Source: CALKUP01 sp964492735 (GTDB taxonomy: Bacteria > Patescibacteriota > Patescibacteriia > UBA9570 > XYC2-FULL-38-9). From it: 64,000 nt of DNA. The position numbers and the translations under genes were made by a program. Location of the stretch: NCBI GenBank assembly GCA_964492735.1, contig CAZBLE010000001.1, forward strand, positions 79,118-143,117. The letters run 5' to 3'. The notes beneath the pieces were generated by a model that was not told the origin of the DNA, searched no databases, and saw only the letters and a program-made list of their open reading frames with translations. Shown in pieces: positions 24,677 to 33,961 of this stretch. The first letter of the stretch is position 1. The number at the start of each line of letters is the position of its first letter.

Positions 24677-25519
24677 TTACTTACGACGTTTTTTACGTGG
24701 GCTGACAATAAACATATTGGAAGCCTTGGTTTTTTTCCGAGTTTTGACACCCAACGCTGGTTTCCCTTGCGCTGTTTTTGGATGTTTCAAACCAATGGAG
24801 TTACTTGCTTCACCACCACCATGAGGATGATCAACTGGATTCATCACTTTACCACGAACGGTTGGACGAATACCACGATGACGCATACGACCAGCTTTCC
24901 CCCAACGGATGTTTCCCCAATCTGGGTTACTGACTTGTCCAACAGAGGCACGGCAATCTTCAGGGAATTTTCGAATTTCACCAGAACTGAGTTTAATCAA
25001 CACCATTCCAGCATCTGAAGACATGAGTGTTGCACTTGAACCAGCAGAACGAGCAAGAAGCGCACCGTGACCTGGTTTTAATTCAATGTTGTGAATTTGT
25101 GTACCAGTTGGAATATGCTTCAATGACATGCGGTTTCCAGGAACAAGGTCAACAGTTTTTGTTGCAGACACAATTACACTGTCTACTTTCATTCCATCTG
25201 CTGCAACAATGTATGAACGATCTCCAGGACCATATTCAATCAATGCAATACGTGAACTACGATTTGGATCATATTCAATCGCAATCACTGTGGCAGGAAC
25301 ATCAAAACGTTCTTGCTTGAAATCAATCACACGATAGCGTCGTTTTGCACCGCCGCCTTTGTGACGAACAGTAATTTTTCCTTGGTTATTTCGACCACCT
25401 TGTTTTTTGAGTGGACGAGTCAATTTCTTGTCTGGTGATTTTTTTGTAATATCGGTAAACGCGTCTCCTGATGAGATGCGGCGGCCGGGTGAGGTTGGTT
25501 TGTACTTTTTAATTGCCAT
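24677..25519 (-). CDS. rplB: Ribosomal protein uL2
   Basis: uL2 is needed for subunit association and peptidyl transfer. The sequence has KKYKPTSPGRRISSGDAFTD at the start, GGRNNQGKITVRHKGGGAKR, LKHIPTGTQIHNIELKPGHG and the conserved NPVDHPHGGGEASN near the active site. It ends with a basic SPRKKRRK tail. The length is 280 aa. The start is preceded by ACGCAT with no Shine-Dalgarno sequence. Confidence 0.96.
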   Translation of the reverse strand: MAIKKYKPTSPGRRISSGDAFTDITKKSPDKKLTRPLKKQGGRNNQGKITVRHKGGGAKRRYRVIDFKQERFDVPATVIAIEYDPNRSSRIALIEYGPGDRSYIVAADGMKVDSVIVSATKTVDLVPGNRMSLKHIPTGTQIHNIELKPGHGALLARSAGSSATLMSSDAGMVLIKLSSGEIRKFPEDCRASVGQVSNPDWGNIRWGKAGRMRHRGIRPTVRGKVMNPVDHPHGGGEASNSIGLKHPKTAQGKPALGVKTRKKTKASNMFIVSPRKKRRK

Positions 25520-25527
25520 ATGCGTTT

Positions 25528-25950
25528 TTAAGAGAGTGCTTCATACACATTAATGGTCTTACCGGCTGGAAGCGAAACAACCGCTTTTTTCCAATCTGAA
25601 CGTTTTCCAAGTCTGTTGTTCCAACGAATCTGTTTTCCGTACATATTCATCACACGCACTTTCTTTGGTTTTACACCATATTGTGCTTCAACAGCTTTTG
25701 CAATTTCAGATTTATTTGCAGTGCGAGCAACCATGAAAATATATGTTCCAGTCAATGTTGCCTTTTCAGTCACAAGTGGACGAACTAACACGCGTGCGTG
25801 TGAATTCATTGCAACAACAGTAGTTGCAGCAGCTTTTGTCTTACTTGTTTTTGCTGTTGCTTTTTTCGCGACAGGAGCGTCAGCTGTTGTATCAGCGACT
25901 GCTGTTGTGTCAGCGGTGTCTTGTTTGCGTAATCGGTCAAAAATGCTCAT
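25528..25950 (-). CDS. rplW: Ribosomal protein uL23 with N-terminal extension
   Basis: uL23 docks trigger factor and SRP at the tunnel exit. The core begins about residue 53 (ARVLVRPLVTEKATLTGTYI) and includes ANKSEIAKAVEAQYGVKPKK and VRVMNMYGK. The first 50 residues are an Ala/Thr/Lys-rich extension (ADTTAVADTTADAPVAKKAT) with no family match, likely disordered. Total length is 140 aa against the usual 95-100. Confidence 0.94.
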   Translation of the reverse strand: MSIFDRLRKQDTADTTAVADTTADAPVAKKATAKTSKTKAAATTVVAMNSHARVLVRPLVTEKATLTGTYIFMVARTANKSEIAKAVEAQYGVKPKKVRVMNMYGKQIRWNNRLGKRSDWKKAVVSLPAGKTINVYEALS

Positions 25951-25952
25951 AC

Positions 25953-26579
25953 CTATTTGCTTAACTGAGTAATAATGGCATCAATGCCCGCATTGTCGAC
26001 AACCAAATATCGGTGCTTCAATAAATCACGAACATTCAATGAGTTTGCAAGTACTGTGTTTGTGCGAGGAATATTTGCAGTTGCACGAGTAAGTACAGGG
26101 TTTGATTTTTCTGTTGCAAGAATTGCTGGGCGACTTTCTGCGACAGTTGCAAGTAATTTTGCAATTTCAGTCGTTTTGCCTGATGCATTTTCAAAAGAAT
26201 CAATAATGATCAAACGACCAGACGCAAGCTTGTCAGACAAGACCATGCGAATCGCTGCTTGTTTTTCCTTTTTATTGATTTTGAGTTCTGGATTCTTTGT
26301 GTTACGTGGACCAAATGTCACACCACCGCCAGACCATAATGGAGAACGTGAACTTCCTGCGCGAGCGCGACCAGTTCCTTTTTGTTTCCATGGCTTTTTA
26401 CCACCACCTCGCACTTCTGAACGATCTTTTGTATGTGCGTATGGGATAAATGCATTGGCCATTTGCGCGCGTGAAACAGACTGAACGAGTTCAGCTTTTA
26501 CTTCAACACCAAATACACCTTCTGGTAATTCACGTGTACCAGCCTCAATTCCTTGAATGTTATAAATTTTTGTATTCAT
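25953..26579 (-). CDS. rplD: Ribosomal protein uL4
   Basis: uL4 extends a loop into the exit tunnel. The loop and flanks are seen as RSEVRGGGKKPWKQKGTGRA, RAGSSRSPLWSGGGVTFGPR. The C-terminal domain has GRLIIIDSFENASGKT and RDLLKHRYLVVDNAGID. The length is 208 aa. Nothing in the sequence shows whether it autoregulates the operon as the E. coli protein does. Confidence 0.95.
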   Translation of the reverse strand: MNTKIYNIQGIEAGTRELPEGVFGVEVKAELVQSVSRAQMANAFIPYAHTKDRSEVRGGGKKPWKQKGTGRARAGSSRSPLWSGGGVTFGPRNTKNPELKINKKEKQAAIRMVLSDKLASGRLIIIDSFENASGKTTEIAKLLATVAESRPAILATEKSNPVLTRATANIPRTNTVLANSLNVRDLLKHRYLVVDNAGIDAIITQLSK

Positions 26580-26584
26580 ATGCG

Positions 26585-27208
26585 TTAGGCGTTCTTAGCA
26601 GTACTGATATACACAATCGCTCCAGCAGCGCCTGGTACAGCTCCTTTAACAGTGATCCGGTTCTTTTCAACATCAACACTCACAACTTGGAGATTCTTTG
26701 AAGTTGAACCAATGTTCCCCATTTGACCACCCATTTTCATTCCTTTAAATACTTTTTGTGGTTCACCAGCACCAATAGATCCTGGCATGCGAAGTTGATC
26801 TTTATGACCATGTGATGCTTTTCCACCTTTGAAACCATGACGTTTCACAACACCGGCAAAACCGCGTCCGATAGAAACACCACTCACATCAACCATATCT
26901 CCAGATTCAAAAATATCCACTGCGATTGTCTGACCACGTTCATATGTCGCGTCAGATTTTTCAGTGCGGAATTCTTTCAAAACAGCGAATGTACCAAGAT
27001 CCTTTGTGTGACCTTGAACAGATTTACTGACATTTTTTGGCTTTCGTGTACCAAAACCAACCTGAACAGCTGCATAGCCGTCAGTGTCAGTTGATTTTAC
27101 TTGTGTCACAACAACAGGGCCTGCTTCCAATACAGTAACTGGAATGACGCGACCGTCTTCCATATACTCCTGCGTCATTTCGACTTTCTTTGCAATGAGA
27201 AATTTCAT
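26585..27208 (-). CDS. rplC: Ribosomal protein uL3
   Basis: uL3 reaches the peptidyl transferase centre. Segments are KFLIAKKVEMTQEYMEDGRV, PVTVLEAGPVVVTQVK, VSIGRGFAGVVKRHGFKGGK and RMPGSIGAGEPQKVFKGMKM, all family features. The length is 207 aa. A 252-nt gap separates it from rpsJ, the gene that normally precedes it by a few bases. Confidence 0.95.
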   Translation of the reverse strand: MKFLIAKKVEMTQEYMEDGRVIPVTVLEAGPVVVTQVKSTDTDGYAAVQVGFGTRKPKNVSKSVQGHTKDLGTFAVLKEFRTEKSDATYERGQTIAVDIFESGDMVDVSGVSIGRGFAGVVKRHGFKGGKASHGHKDQLRMPGSIGAGEPQKVFKGMKMGGQMGNIGSTSKNLQVVSVDVEKNRITVKGAVPGAAGAIVYISTAKNA

Positions 27209-27460
27209 AGTATAGTTAATGCTTACAAAAAAACCGTCATGTTTTTACACTGTGCTTGTCTCTTGCGAGCGAGCACGACCCAAATACATCACGGTTCTTT
27301 TCTGCTGAATTGTGTGTAATTGTATGGATAGTGTGTAAAAACTCCGTATGCTTTTGACTGAACTTTGACGATTTCCCTCAAAAAAGAAGGATCTTTTCAA
27401 AACAGCAGACAAAAACGTTTGTTGATGATATTTTGTAAAGCAATTTAATGCTTATCAGTT
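27209..27460. other. Unusual gap between rpsJ and rplC
   Basis: I see no convincing gene here. The gap is AT-rich, with T runs on the minus strand and no clear terminator or consensus promoter that I can defend. It may hold a promoter or leader for the rplC operon, since rplC and the genes after it would otherwise depend on transcription through rpsJ. Confidence 0.4.
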
Positions 27461-27811
27461 TTACATCATCTTCATCTCAATGTCAACCCCTGAAGGTAAA
27501 TTGAGATTAGAGAGTTCTTCAATTGTTTTTGCTGTCGGGTTCACGATGTCAATAAGACGTTTGTGAACGCGCATTTCGTACTGGTCGCGGGCAGATTTGT
27601 GGACAAAAGTCGATCGGAGTACTGTATAGGTTGTTTTCTCTGTTGGGAGAGGGACTGGGCCCACAACCTGAGCACCCGTGCGTGTTGCAGTTTCAATAAT
27701 CGTTCGGGTTGACTTGTCGATAATCTTGTTATCGTATGCACGAATCTTCACGCGAATCTTCGAAGTAGCGGTTTGTTCTGTGGTTGCTGTTGTTTTCTTT
27801 GTAGTAGCCAT
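27461..27811 (-). CDS. rpsJ: Ribosomal protein uS10
   Basis: uS10 is a small-subunit head protein and also the NusE antitermination factor. The core starts KIRVKIRAYDNKIIDKSTRT and includes GAQVVGPVPLPTEKTTYTVL and HVHKS-like residues (STFVHKSARDQYEMRVHKRL). A Thr-rich N-terminal extension of about 17 residues precedes it. I take the ATG at 27809-27811; a longer frame starts within the upstream hairpin. The length is 116 aa. Confidence 0.95.
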   Translation of the reverse strand: MATTKKTTATTEQTATSKIRVKIRAYDNKIIDKSTRTIIETATRTGAQVVGPVPLPTEKTTYTVLRSTFVHKSARDQYEMRVHKRLIDIVNPTAKTIEELSNLNLPSGVDIEMKMM

Positions 27812-27840
27812 GTGTTCGAGGGAAAGAGCTGAGCTATATA

Positions 27841-27865
27841 CTCCCCCGGGATACACCCGAGGGAG
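27841..27865 (-). promoter_or_regulatory. GC-rich hairpin between tuf and rpsJ
   Basis: CTCCCTCGGG and CCCGGGGGAG flank a TGTAT loop on the minus strand, with near-perfect pairing. No T tract follows, so it may act as an attenuator, processing site or weak terminator between tuf and rpsJ. Confidence 0.6.
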
Positions 27866-27886
27866 AGCTCATGTGGAGTTAGATAG

Positions 27887-29074
27887 TTATGCGATGATTT
27901 TTGTTATAACACCGGCACCAACTGTTCGACCACCCTCACGGATAGCGAAACGTTGTTTAGCCTCCATAGCGACCGGTTTACCGAGTTTCACAGTGAAAGT
28001 GATTGTATCACCAGGCATGACCATTTCAGTACCTTCTGGTAATAGAACTTCACCTGTTACATCAGTTGTACGGATGTAGAATTGTGGCTTGTATCCACGT
28101 GTAAATGGAGTTGTACGACCACCTTCATCTTTACTCAAGATGTATACTTCAGCTTCAAATTCAGTATGTGGAGTGATTGTTCCTGGTTTTGCCAATACTT
28201 GACCACGTTCCACATCTTCTTTCTTTGTACCGCGAAGTAATAGACCAGCGTTATCACCAGCTAAACCTTCTGTCAGCTGTTTGTTAAACATTTCGATACC
28301 AGTAACAGTTGTTTTTGTTGTATCAACCAAACCAACGATTTCAACTTCTTCATTGATGTTGATCTTACCACGTTCGATACGACCTGTTACCACTGTTCCA
28401 CGACCTTCAATTGAGAAAATATCTTCAACTGGCATCAAGAAATCACCGTCAACAGCACGTTCTGGTTGTGGGATGTATTCATCCAATGCTTTCAAGAGCT
28501 CTTGGATTGGTTTTGCTGCTTCTCCTGATGGATCTTCAAGCGCTTTCAATGCTGAACCACGGATTACTGGAGTTTCATCACCAGGGAATTCGTATTTCTT
28601 CAATAAATCACGGATTTCTTCTTCAACCAACATGAGAAGTTCTTCGTCTTCAACCATGTCACATTTGTTGAGGAATACAACGATGTATGGCACACCAACT
28701 TGACGAGCAAGCAAGATATGTTCACGAGTTTGTGGCATTGGGCCGTCTGTTGCAGAAACAACGAGAATAGCACCATCCATTTGAGCAGCACCAGTGATCA
28801 TGTTTTTCACATAGTCAGCGTGTCCTGGACAATCAACGTGCGCATAATGACGATTTGCTGTTTCGTATTCTACGTGTGATGTATTAATTGTAATACCGCG
28901 TTCGCGTTCCTCAGGCGCGTTATCGATATCAGCAAAATTCTTCTGTTGGGCTTGGTTACCCATTGCGTTTGCAACAGCCAAAATAGCTGCTGTTGTTGTT
29001 GTTTTACCGTGGTCGACGTGACCAATGGTACCCACATTTACATGTGGCTTGGAGCGATCAAACATGTCTGCCAT
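27887..29074 (-). CDS. tuf: Elongation factor Tu
   Basis: EF-Tu carries aminoacyl-tRNA to the ribosome as a GTP complex. The G motifs are GHVDHGKTT (G1), the switch I region with RGITINTSHVEYET, DCPGHADYVKNM (G3) and FLNKCDMV (G4). Domains 2 and 3 follow, with GRGTVVTGRIERG and PQFYIRTTDVTGEV. The length of 395 aa is standard. It heads the long minus-strand ribosomal run and has a consensus promoter. The start lacks a clear Shine-Dalgarno sequence. Confidence 0.97.
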   Translation of the reverse strand: MADMFDRSKPHVNVGTIGHVDHGKTTTTAAILAVANAMGNQAQQKNFADIDNAPEERERGITINTSHVEYETANRHYAHVDCPGHADYVKNMITGAAQMDGAILVVSATDGPMPQTREHILLARQVGVPYIVVFLNKCDMVEDEELLMLVEEEIRDLLKKYEFPGDETPVIRGSALKALEDPSGEAAKPIQELLKALDEYIPQPERAVDGDFLMPVEDIFSIEGRGTVVTGRIERGKININEEVEIVGLVDTTKTTVTGIEMFNKQLTEGLAGDNAGLLLRGTKKEDVERGQVLAKPGTITPHTEFEAEVYILSKDEGGRTTPFTRGYKPQFYIRTTDVTGEVLLPEGTEMVMPGDTITFTVKLGKPVAMEAKQRFAIREGGRTVGAGVITKIIA

Positions 29075-29142
29075 ACGAATGACTTATTGTTACTTAAATA
29101 TAATATGAAGGCCGCAAAAATTACGGGCTTATTAGCTAGCGT

Positions 29143-29171
29143 ATTCTACAGATTTACCGAATGAGTGTCAA
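29143..29171 (-). promoter_or_regulatory. Promoter of tuf
   Basis: On the minus strand TTGACA (29166-29171), a 17-nt spacer and TAGAAT (29143-29148) give a near-consensus sigma-70 promoter. The leader to the tuf start would be about 60 nt. Confidence 0.8.
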
Positions 29172-29185
29172 GTTTGTGTTAACAA

Positions 29186-30520
29186 TTACTGTCCCTGAAG
29201 AGCTCTCTCTGCCTTCCAAGCAGCATAATGCCATGATGGCCAACGATAATTCAGCCCAAATAATGCCATTGTGTCACCTTTTTGAGGCTCTAACCGTGAA
29301 TCAATATCACGCATGACACTTTCTCTGTACGTCGTTGTTCGTAAATCTGTATACATTATATATGCTGGGACTTTTATTGCTTTTGCAATTTCCTCCCCCA
29401 CTGCCCCTTTTGCTTGTAATACAGTTGGCGCGGCATCTAAAGACAATGTCTGTAAATATGCAACATCGATTTTTCCAGTACGCTCAAATAATGCCATGTT
29501 GTANNNNNNNNNNNNNNNNNNNNNNNNNNNNNNNNNNNNNNNNNNNNNNNNNNNNNNNNNNNNNNNNNNNNNNNNNNNNNNNNNNNNNNNNNNNNNNNNN
29601 NNNGCAATTAACAATTGAAAAAAGCCAGTGCGAGCATGCTGCGCATAGGTTGTATTGCGCTCTACAATATACGAAGCACTATGCGCGATAGAAGTCACTG
29701 CTGAGTCAGCAATAAAGAGATAGCCAAATTGTGAGAGCAAAAACAGTAAAAATACCGCATTTAACGCACAAAACACAACGATCATTTCAGTGGTTGGAAA
29801 TTGAACAGCTTGCTGAGCGCGTAATAATGCACTGGTTTGTGATTCAGATTGACTGAGCTGACTCCGTAATGCAATGCCAAAGCATCCAATAATAATCACT
29901 GTCACGAAACCGATAAACCCGAGGTGAAGAAAAAATTCTGGCTGGTCAATGTACCGTACAATACGCTGCACAACTTCTCCAAAAATCGCATCTGCCGCAG
30001 AAAATAATGTAATAAATAAGACCAAGAGTGGGAAAGAAAACACCAACCCACGCACAATTTTCTGCCGATGTTGTTTTGCGGCAACGTCAGTAGAAAAAGA
30101 GACAATTGCTGAAAAAAAGTGCGTCACTGGAACAATAAGTGATGCAACTGGTGTTAAAAAATCATTCAATGTTTGTACAAATGTCTGCTTCGGATGCAAC
30201 ATTCCAATCAAGCCAATCATAAAAAAGAGCAGATTCAGTACTGACAGTGGAGCACTGTCCCGGAACGTCAACATACCACTCGCAACCAAAACAATCAGCA
30301 CAGAGTACAAGAATCGTGGCGTTGTCAGTACTGATCGATCACGCTGATCGTACATACCGATCATAACCAACACAAATAACACGGTCATCATTGGGACGTT
30401 GATGCCGATATATTGGTTAAAAAATAACAGGTCTGCGGCAACTGCAAGTACACATGCAATCGCAGTGAGCACACGAACAAAAGGGGTAAATGTGTTTTTG
30501 GTTGTGTTTGATAATTCCAT
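29186..30520 (-). CDS. DUF4173/DUF4153-like membrane protein, interrupted by an assembly gap
   Basis: The N-terminal part (30520 down to 29604) has six or more hydrophobic spans, including VLTAIACVLAVAADLLFF and IVRGLVFSFPLLVLFITLF, separated by short loops. The C-terminal part (29503 to 29186) is soluble and resembles the end of DUF4173 family proteins (YLQTLSLDAAPTVLQAKG and a final LNYRWPSWHYAAWKAERAL). Between them are 100 Ns of unknown true length, so the open frame across the gap is not evidence of one gene. Both halves fit one family, so a single gene is likely. It is co-directional with the downstream tuf gene. Confidence 0.6.
   Translation of the reverse strand: MELSNTTKNTFTPFVRVLTAIACVLAVAADLLFFNQYIGINVPMMTVLFVLVMIGMYDQRDRSVLTTPRFLYSVLIVLVASGMLTFRDSAPLSVLNLLFFMIGLIGMLHPKQTFVQTLNDFLTPVASLIVPVTHFFSAIVSFSTDVAAKQHRQKIVRGLVFSFPLLVLFITLFSAADAIFGEVVQRIVRYIDQPEFFLHLGFIGFVTVIIIGCFGIALRSQLSQSESQTSALLRAQQAVQFPTTEMIVVFCALNAVFLLFLLSQFGYLFIADSAVTSIAHSASYIVERNTTYAQHARTGFFQLLIXXXXXXXXXXXXXXXXXXXXXXXXXXXXXXXXXXYNMALFERTGKIDVAYLQTLSLDAAPTVLQAKGAVGEEIAKAIKVPAYIMYTDLRTTTYRESVMRDIDSRLEPQKGDTMALFGLNYRWPSWHYAAWKAERALQGQ
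29504..29603. other. Scaffold gap of 100 Ns
   Basis: Exactly 100 Ns were inserted, the usual placeholder for a gap of unknown size. Sequence and distance across it are not established. Confidence 0.99.
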
Positions 30521-30529
30521 AGAGATAAA

Positions 30530-30558
30530 TTGTATGATATGGTGGCCAATAAGTAAAC
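30530..30558 (-). promoter_or_regulatory. Promoter of the DUF4173-like gene, near-leaderless
   Basis: On the minus strand TTTACT (30553-30558), a 17-nt spacer and TACAAT (30530-30535) precede the ATG at 30520 by only 9 nt, so the mRNA may start at or next to the start codon. Confidence 0.6.
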
Positions 30559-30573
30559 TAATGTATTTTATTT

Positions 30574-31236
30574 ATGGAAACACCTACATCACCTCAAAAA
30601 CCCCATATCGCTCCTATGGGCGAACTCATACGAACTGCCTGGGACAGTTTCAAAAAAAAGCCCTTATTAACATACGCCATTATTATTATCCCACTCGTAC
30701 TATCAATGATTCTACAAGGATCGTTAGGATGGATTTCTGAGACAGAATCTGCATTTACCATTCTCTCTCTTGCCTATTGGATCTTTATGACAACCATTAC
30801 AATTGGCACCATTACAATTGGATTAAAAATTGTTCGTGGAGAAACTGCTACACTCAATGACTGGGGAAGCAACGCGCACCGTATCTTGTATTATATTGGT
30901 GGCAGCGTGATTACTGGCATTATCACTTTTATTGGCCTTATACTTTTTATCGTTCCCGGTGTCTACTATGGCATTCGATTGATGTTTGTACCGACACTCT
31001 TGATTGATACAGAAATGGGTATCATGGAAGCCATGGACGCAAGTGCAAAAATGACCGATGGCATCAAATGGGATTTGTTTTGGTATAGCATTGGCTTTGG
31101 GATCATGGCCGTACTTGGCACCCTATTCACACTTGGTCTTGGCTTAATTGCTATTGCTCCACTTGCAACTTTGATTCCGTTGGTGTTGTACGTACAACTA
31201 AAACCAAAAGCACTGCCTACAACGACAGTTCAATAA
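30574..31236 (+). CDS. Polytopic membrane protein of unknown function, 220 aa
   Basis: The protein has a short Pro-rich N-terminus (METPTSPQKPHIAPMGELI), then RTAWDSFKKKPLLTY leading into about five hydrophobic spans. Loops are short, with GIRLMFVPTLLIDTEMGIMEAMDASAKMTDG resembling the stretch found in DUF975- and glycerophosphodiester phosphodiesterase-type membrane domains (quoted in part: FVPTLLIDTEMGIMEAMDAS). No catalytic motif is seen. It is transcribed divergently from the DUF4173-like gene and converges on fusA through a shared terminator. Confidence 0.8.
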   Translation: METPTSPQKPHIAPMGELIRTAWDSFKKKPLLTYAIIIIPLVLSMILQGSLGWISETESAFTILSLAYWIFMTTITIGTITIGLKIVRGETATLNDWGSNAHRILYYIGGSVITGIITFIGLILFIVPGVYYGIRLMFVPTLLIDTEMGIMEAMDASAKMTDGIKWDLFWYSIGFGIMAVLGTLFTLGLGLIAIAPLATLIPLVLYVQLKPKALPTTTVQ

Positions 31237-31250
31237 TTTTTACGCAAATA

Positions 31251-31279
31251 AAAAACCGGGCATACGCCCGGTTTTTTTG
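31251..31279. terminator. Bidirectional terminator between the 30574-31236 gene and fusA
   Basis: AAAAACCGGGC and GCCCGGTTTTTTT form a strong stem with loop ATAC and have A and T runs on both sides, so it can end transcription from either direction. Confidence 0.92.
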
Positions 31280-31321
31280 TATCCTGTTATTTGACGAAGT
31301 AATCGTTCAAATGCAGAAATA

Positions 31322-33460
31322 CTATTCTTCATCTTCATCAACTGGCGCGCCACCACGTTCTTCAACAACTTTCATTGAGACGTTCTTTGGCACTTCAGCG
31401 TATGTTTCAAATTCCATTGCATAACTTGCCCGACCTTGAGTCATCGAACGAAGCTGGGTTGCATAGCCAAACATTTCAGCGAGAGGCACAGTTGCTTTCA
31501 CAACTTTCACACCAGCGCGATCAAACATTTCTTGAATTTGACCACGTTTTGCATTGATATCACCCATCACATCTCCCATGAACTGCTCTGGAGTTGTGAC
31601 TTCGACTTTCATCACCGGCTCAAGCAACACTGGTTTTGCTGCACGCGCTGCCTTTTTGAAAGCTTTACTTCCAGCGATTTTAAATGCAGATTCAGATGAA
31701 TCGACATCATCATATGAACCATCGAGCAATGTTACTTTAACATCCAGTAATTGATATCCGGCAACAATACCGCGATCCATCGCTTCTCGTACACCTTTTT
31801 CAATTGGAGCGATGTATTCACGAGGAATCGCACCACCTTTAATCTGATCAACGAATTCAAAATGTTCGATTTTTTCACCTTCTTCTAATTCAGATGCGTT
31901 TACAACGAGTGGCTCGATTTTGATCACACAATGACCATATTGACCGCGACCACCAGACTGCTTCACGTATTTTTCTTCTGCTTCTGCTGCTGCAGTAATT
32001 GTTTCTTTGTATGCAACTTGTGGTTGACCAACGTTCGCTTCAACGTTGAATTCACGTTTCATACGATCAACAATAATGTCCAAATGCAGCTCACCCATTC
32101 CACCAAGAATTGTTTGGCCAGTTTCTTCGTTTGAAGACACACGCAATGTTGGATCTTCTTCGGCAAGGCGTGAAATTGCGATGCCCATTTTTTCTTGATC
32201 TGCTTTCGTCTTTGGTTCAACCGCAACAGAGATGACTGGTTCTGGGAACGTAATGCTTTCGAGTACAATTGGATTGTCTTCGTCACACAATGTTGTTCCA
32301 GTAATTGTTTCTTTCAAACCAACGGCCGCTGCAATATCTCCAGCACCAATGTGATCGATTTCTTCACGAGAGTTTGCATGCAAACGCACGATACGAGAAA
32401 TACGTTCTTTTTTACCAGTTGTCATGTTCAATACATAACTTCCTGATTTCAACACACCAGAATAGACACGGATAAAGACCAATTTTCCGACAAATGGATC
32501 AGCAGCAACTTTAAATGCAAGCGCTGAAAGCGGTTCGTCATCTTTTGTTTCACGTGTAATCTCTTCTTCCATGTTGTCTGGATTGTGCCCAACTGTTGGT
32601 GGGACATCGAGTGGTGATGGAAGATAGTCAGTTACCGCATCAAGCATCAATTGCACACCTTTATTTTTCAACGCACTTCCACACATGATTGGAATAATTT
32701 CGAGCTTGATTGTCGCACGGCGAAGTCCAGCTTTTAATTCTTCGAGTGATAATTCTTCACCTTCCAAATATTTATTCATCAAGGCTTCGTCTGTTCCTGC
32801 GATCGCTTCCACTAATGCTTCACGATATTCTTTTGCCTTATCAAGCATGTCGGCTGGAACATCTTCTTCTACAACATCTTTTCCAAGATCATCTTTATAG
32901 ATCACTGCTTTCATGCGCAAGAGATCAACGACACCTTGAAAATTATCTTCTGTTCCGATTGGCAACTGAATTGGCAATGCTTTTGTTGTTAAACGCTCAT
33001 GAATAGAGTCAACGTCGGCATAAAAATCTGCACCTGTGCGATCAAGTTTATTGATAAAGCACATGCGCGGAACATTATATTTATCCGCTTGACGCCACAC
33101 TGTTTCAGACTGAGGTTCAACACCAGCAACGCCGTCAAAAATCACAACGCCACCATCAAGAACGCGCAATGAACGTTCTACTTCGACAGTGAAATCAACG
33201 TGACCTGGAGTATCAATAATGTTAATACGATGATCTTTCCAGAATGCTGTTGTTGCAGCAGCTGTGATCGTAATACCCCGTTCTTGCTCCTGCTCCATCC
33301 AATCCATGGTCGCTTCACCTTCGTGCACTTCTCCGATTTTGTGAGTCTTTCCAGTGTAGAACAAAACGCGTTCCGTTACGGTTGTTTTACCGGCATCAAT
33401 ATGCGCGATAATTCCGATATTGCGAGTTTTGTCTAATGGATATTGTTGTTCTTCAGACAT
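31322..33460 (-). CDS. fusA: Elongation factor G
   Basis: EF-G drives translocation and ribosome recycling. The G motifs are AHIDAGKTTVTERVL, the switch segment RGITITAAATTAFW, DTPGHVDFTVEVERS and FINKLDRTGAD. Later domains include GMGELHLDIIVDRMKREFNV and IKGGAIPREYIAPIEKG. The length of 712 aa is typical, ending in an acidic tail (GGAPVDEDEE). It is the last gene of the rpsL-rpsG-fusA str operon; tuf lies elsewhere, beside rpsJ. Confidence 0.97.
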   Translation of the reverse strand: MSEEQQYPLDKTRNIGIIAHIDAGKTTVTERVLFYTGKTHKIGEVHEGEATMDWMEQEQERGITITAAATTAFWKDHRINIIDTPGHVDFTVEVERSLRVLDGGVVIFDGVAGVEPQSETVWRQADKYNVPRMCFINKLDRTGADFYADVDSIHERLTTKALPIQLPIGTEDNFQGVVDLLRMKAVIYKDDLGKDVVEEDVPADMLDKAKEYREALVEAIAGTDEALMNKYLEGEELSLEELKAGLRRATIKLEIIPIMCGSALKNKGVQLMLDAVTDYLPSPLDVPPTVGHNPDNMEEEITRETKDDEPLSALAFKVAADPFVGKLVFIRVYSGVLKSGSYVLNMTTGKKERISRIVRLHANSREEIDHIGAGDIAAAVGLKETITGTTLCDEDNPIVLESITFPEPVISVAVEPKTKADQEKMGIAISRLAEEDPTLRVSSNEETGQTILGGMGELHLDIIVDRMKREFNVEANVGQPQVAYKETITAAAEAEEKYVKQSGGRGQYGHCVIKIEPLVVNASELEEGEKIEHFEFVDQIKGGAIPREYIAPIEKGVREAMDRGIVAGYQLLDVKVTLLDGSYDDVDSSESAFKIAGSKAFKKAARAAKPVLLEPVMKVEVTTPEQFMGDVMGDINAKRGQIQEMFDRAGVKVVKATVPLAEMFGYATQLRSMTQGRASYAMEFETYAEVPKNVSMKVVEERGGAPVDEDEE

Positions 33461-33477
33461 AATGATTTTGTTTTAAA

Positions 33478-33942
33478 TTATGCGAAATGAGCGAAAGCAC
33501 GGTTAGACTCAGCTTGACGTTGAACGTCTTCACGTTTCTTCATCGCTGTTCCTTCAGATTTTGCTGCATCCATCAATTCGATTGCGAGACGCTCAGTCAT
33601 TGATTTTCCTTTGCGCGCTCGAGCAGCGTCAATAATCCAACGACTTGCAAGCGTGAAACGACGTTCTGGTCGCACTTCCACTGGAACTTGGTAGTTTGCA
33701 CCACCAATACGTTTTGCACGTACTTCAATGTCTGGTGAAACATTTTTCATGGCTTGCATCCATACTTCGTAGCCAGGTTGTTTCATTTTTTCTTCGATCA
33801 AGTCAAACGCACCATACACAATAGACGCTGCAACAGATTTTTTTCCGTTCAACATGATGTAGTTGATGAATTTTGTGACTTGAGTTGATTTATATCGCGG
33901 ATCTGGTGCGATCGCGCGTTTTGGGGCTTGTTTTCCACGCAT
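33478..33942 (-). CDS. rpsG: Ribosomal protein uS7
   Basis: uS7 nucleates small-subunit head assembly and contacts the E site. Family segments are MRGKQAPKRAIAPDPRYKST, VTKFINYIMLNGKKSVAASI, GGANYQVPVEVRPERRFTLA and RWIIDAARARKGKSMTERLA. The length is 154 aa. It lies between rpsL and fusA in the standard order. Confidence 0.96.
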   Translation of the reverse strand: MRGKQAPKRAIAPDPRYKSTQVTKFINYIMLNGKKSVAASIVYGAFDLIEEKMKQPGYEVWMQAMKNVSPDIEVRAKRIGGANYQVPVEVRPERRFTLASRWIIDAARARKGKSMTERLAIELMDAAKSEGTAMKKREDVQRQAESNRAFAHFA

Positions 33943-33961
33943 ATATGTTCAATTCAACAGA

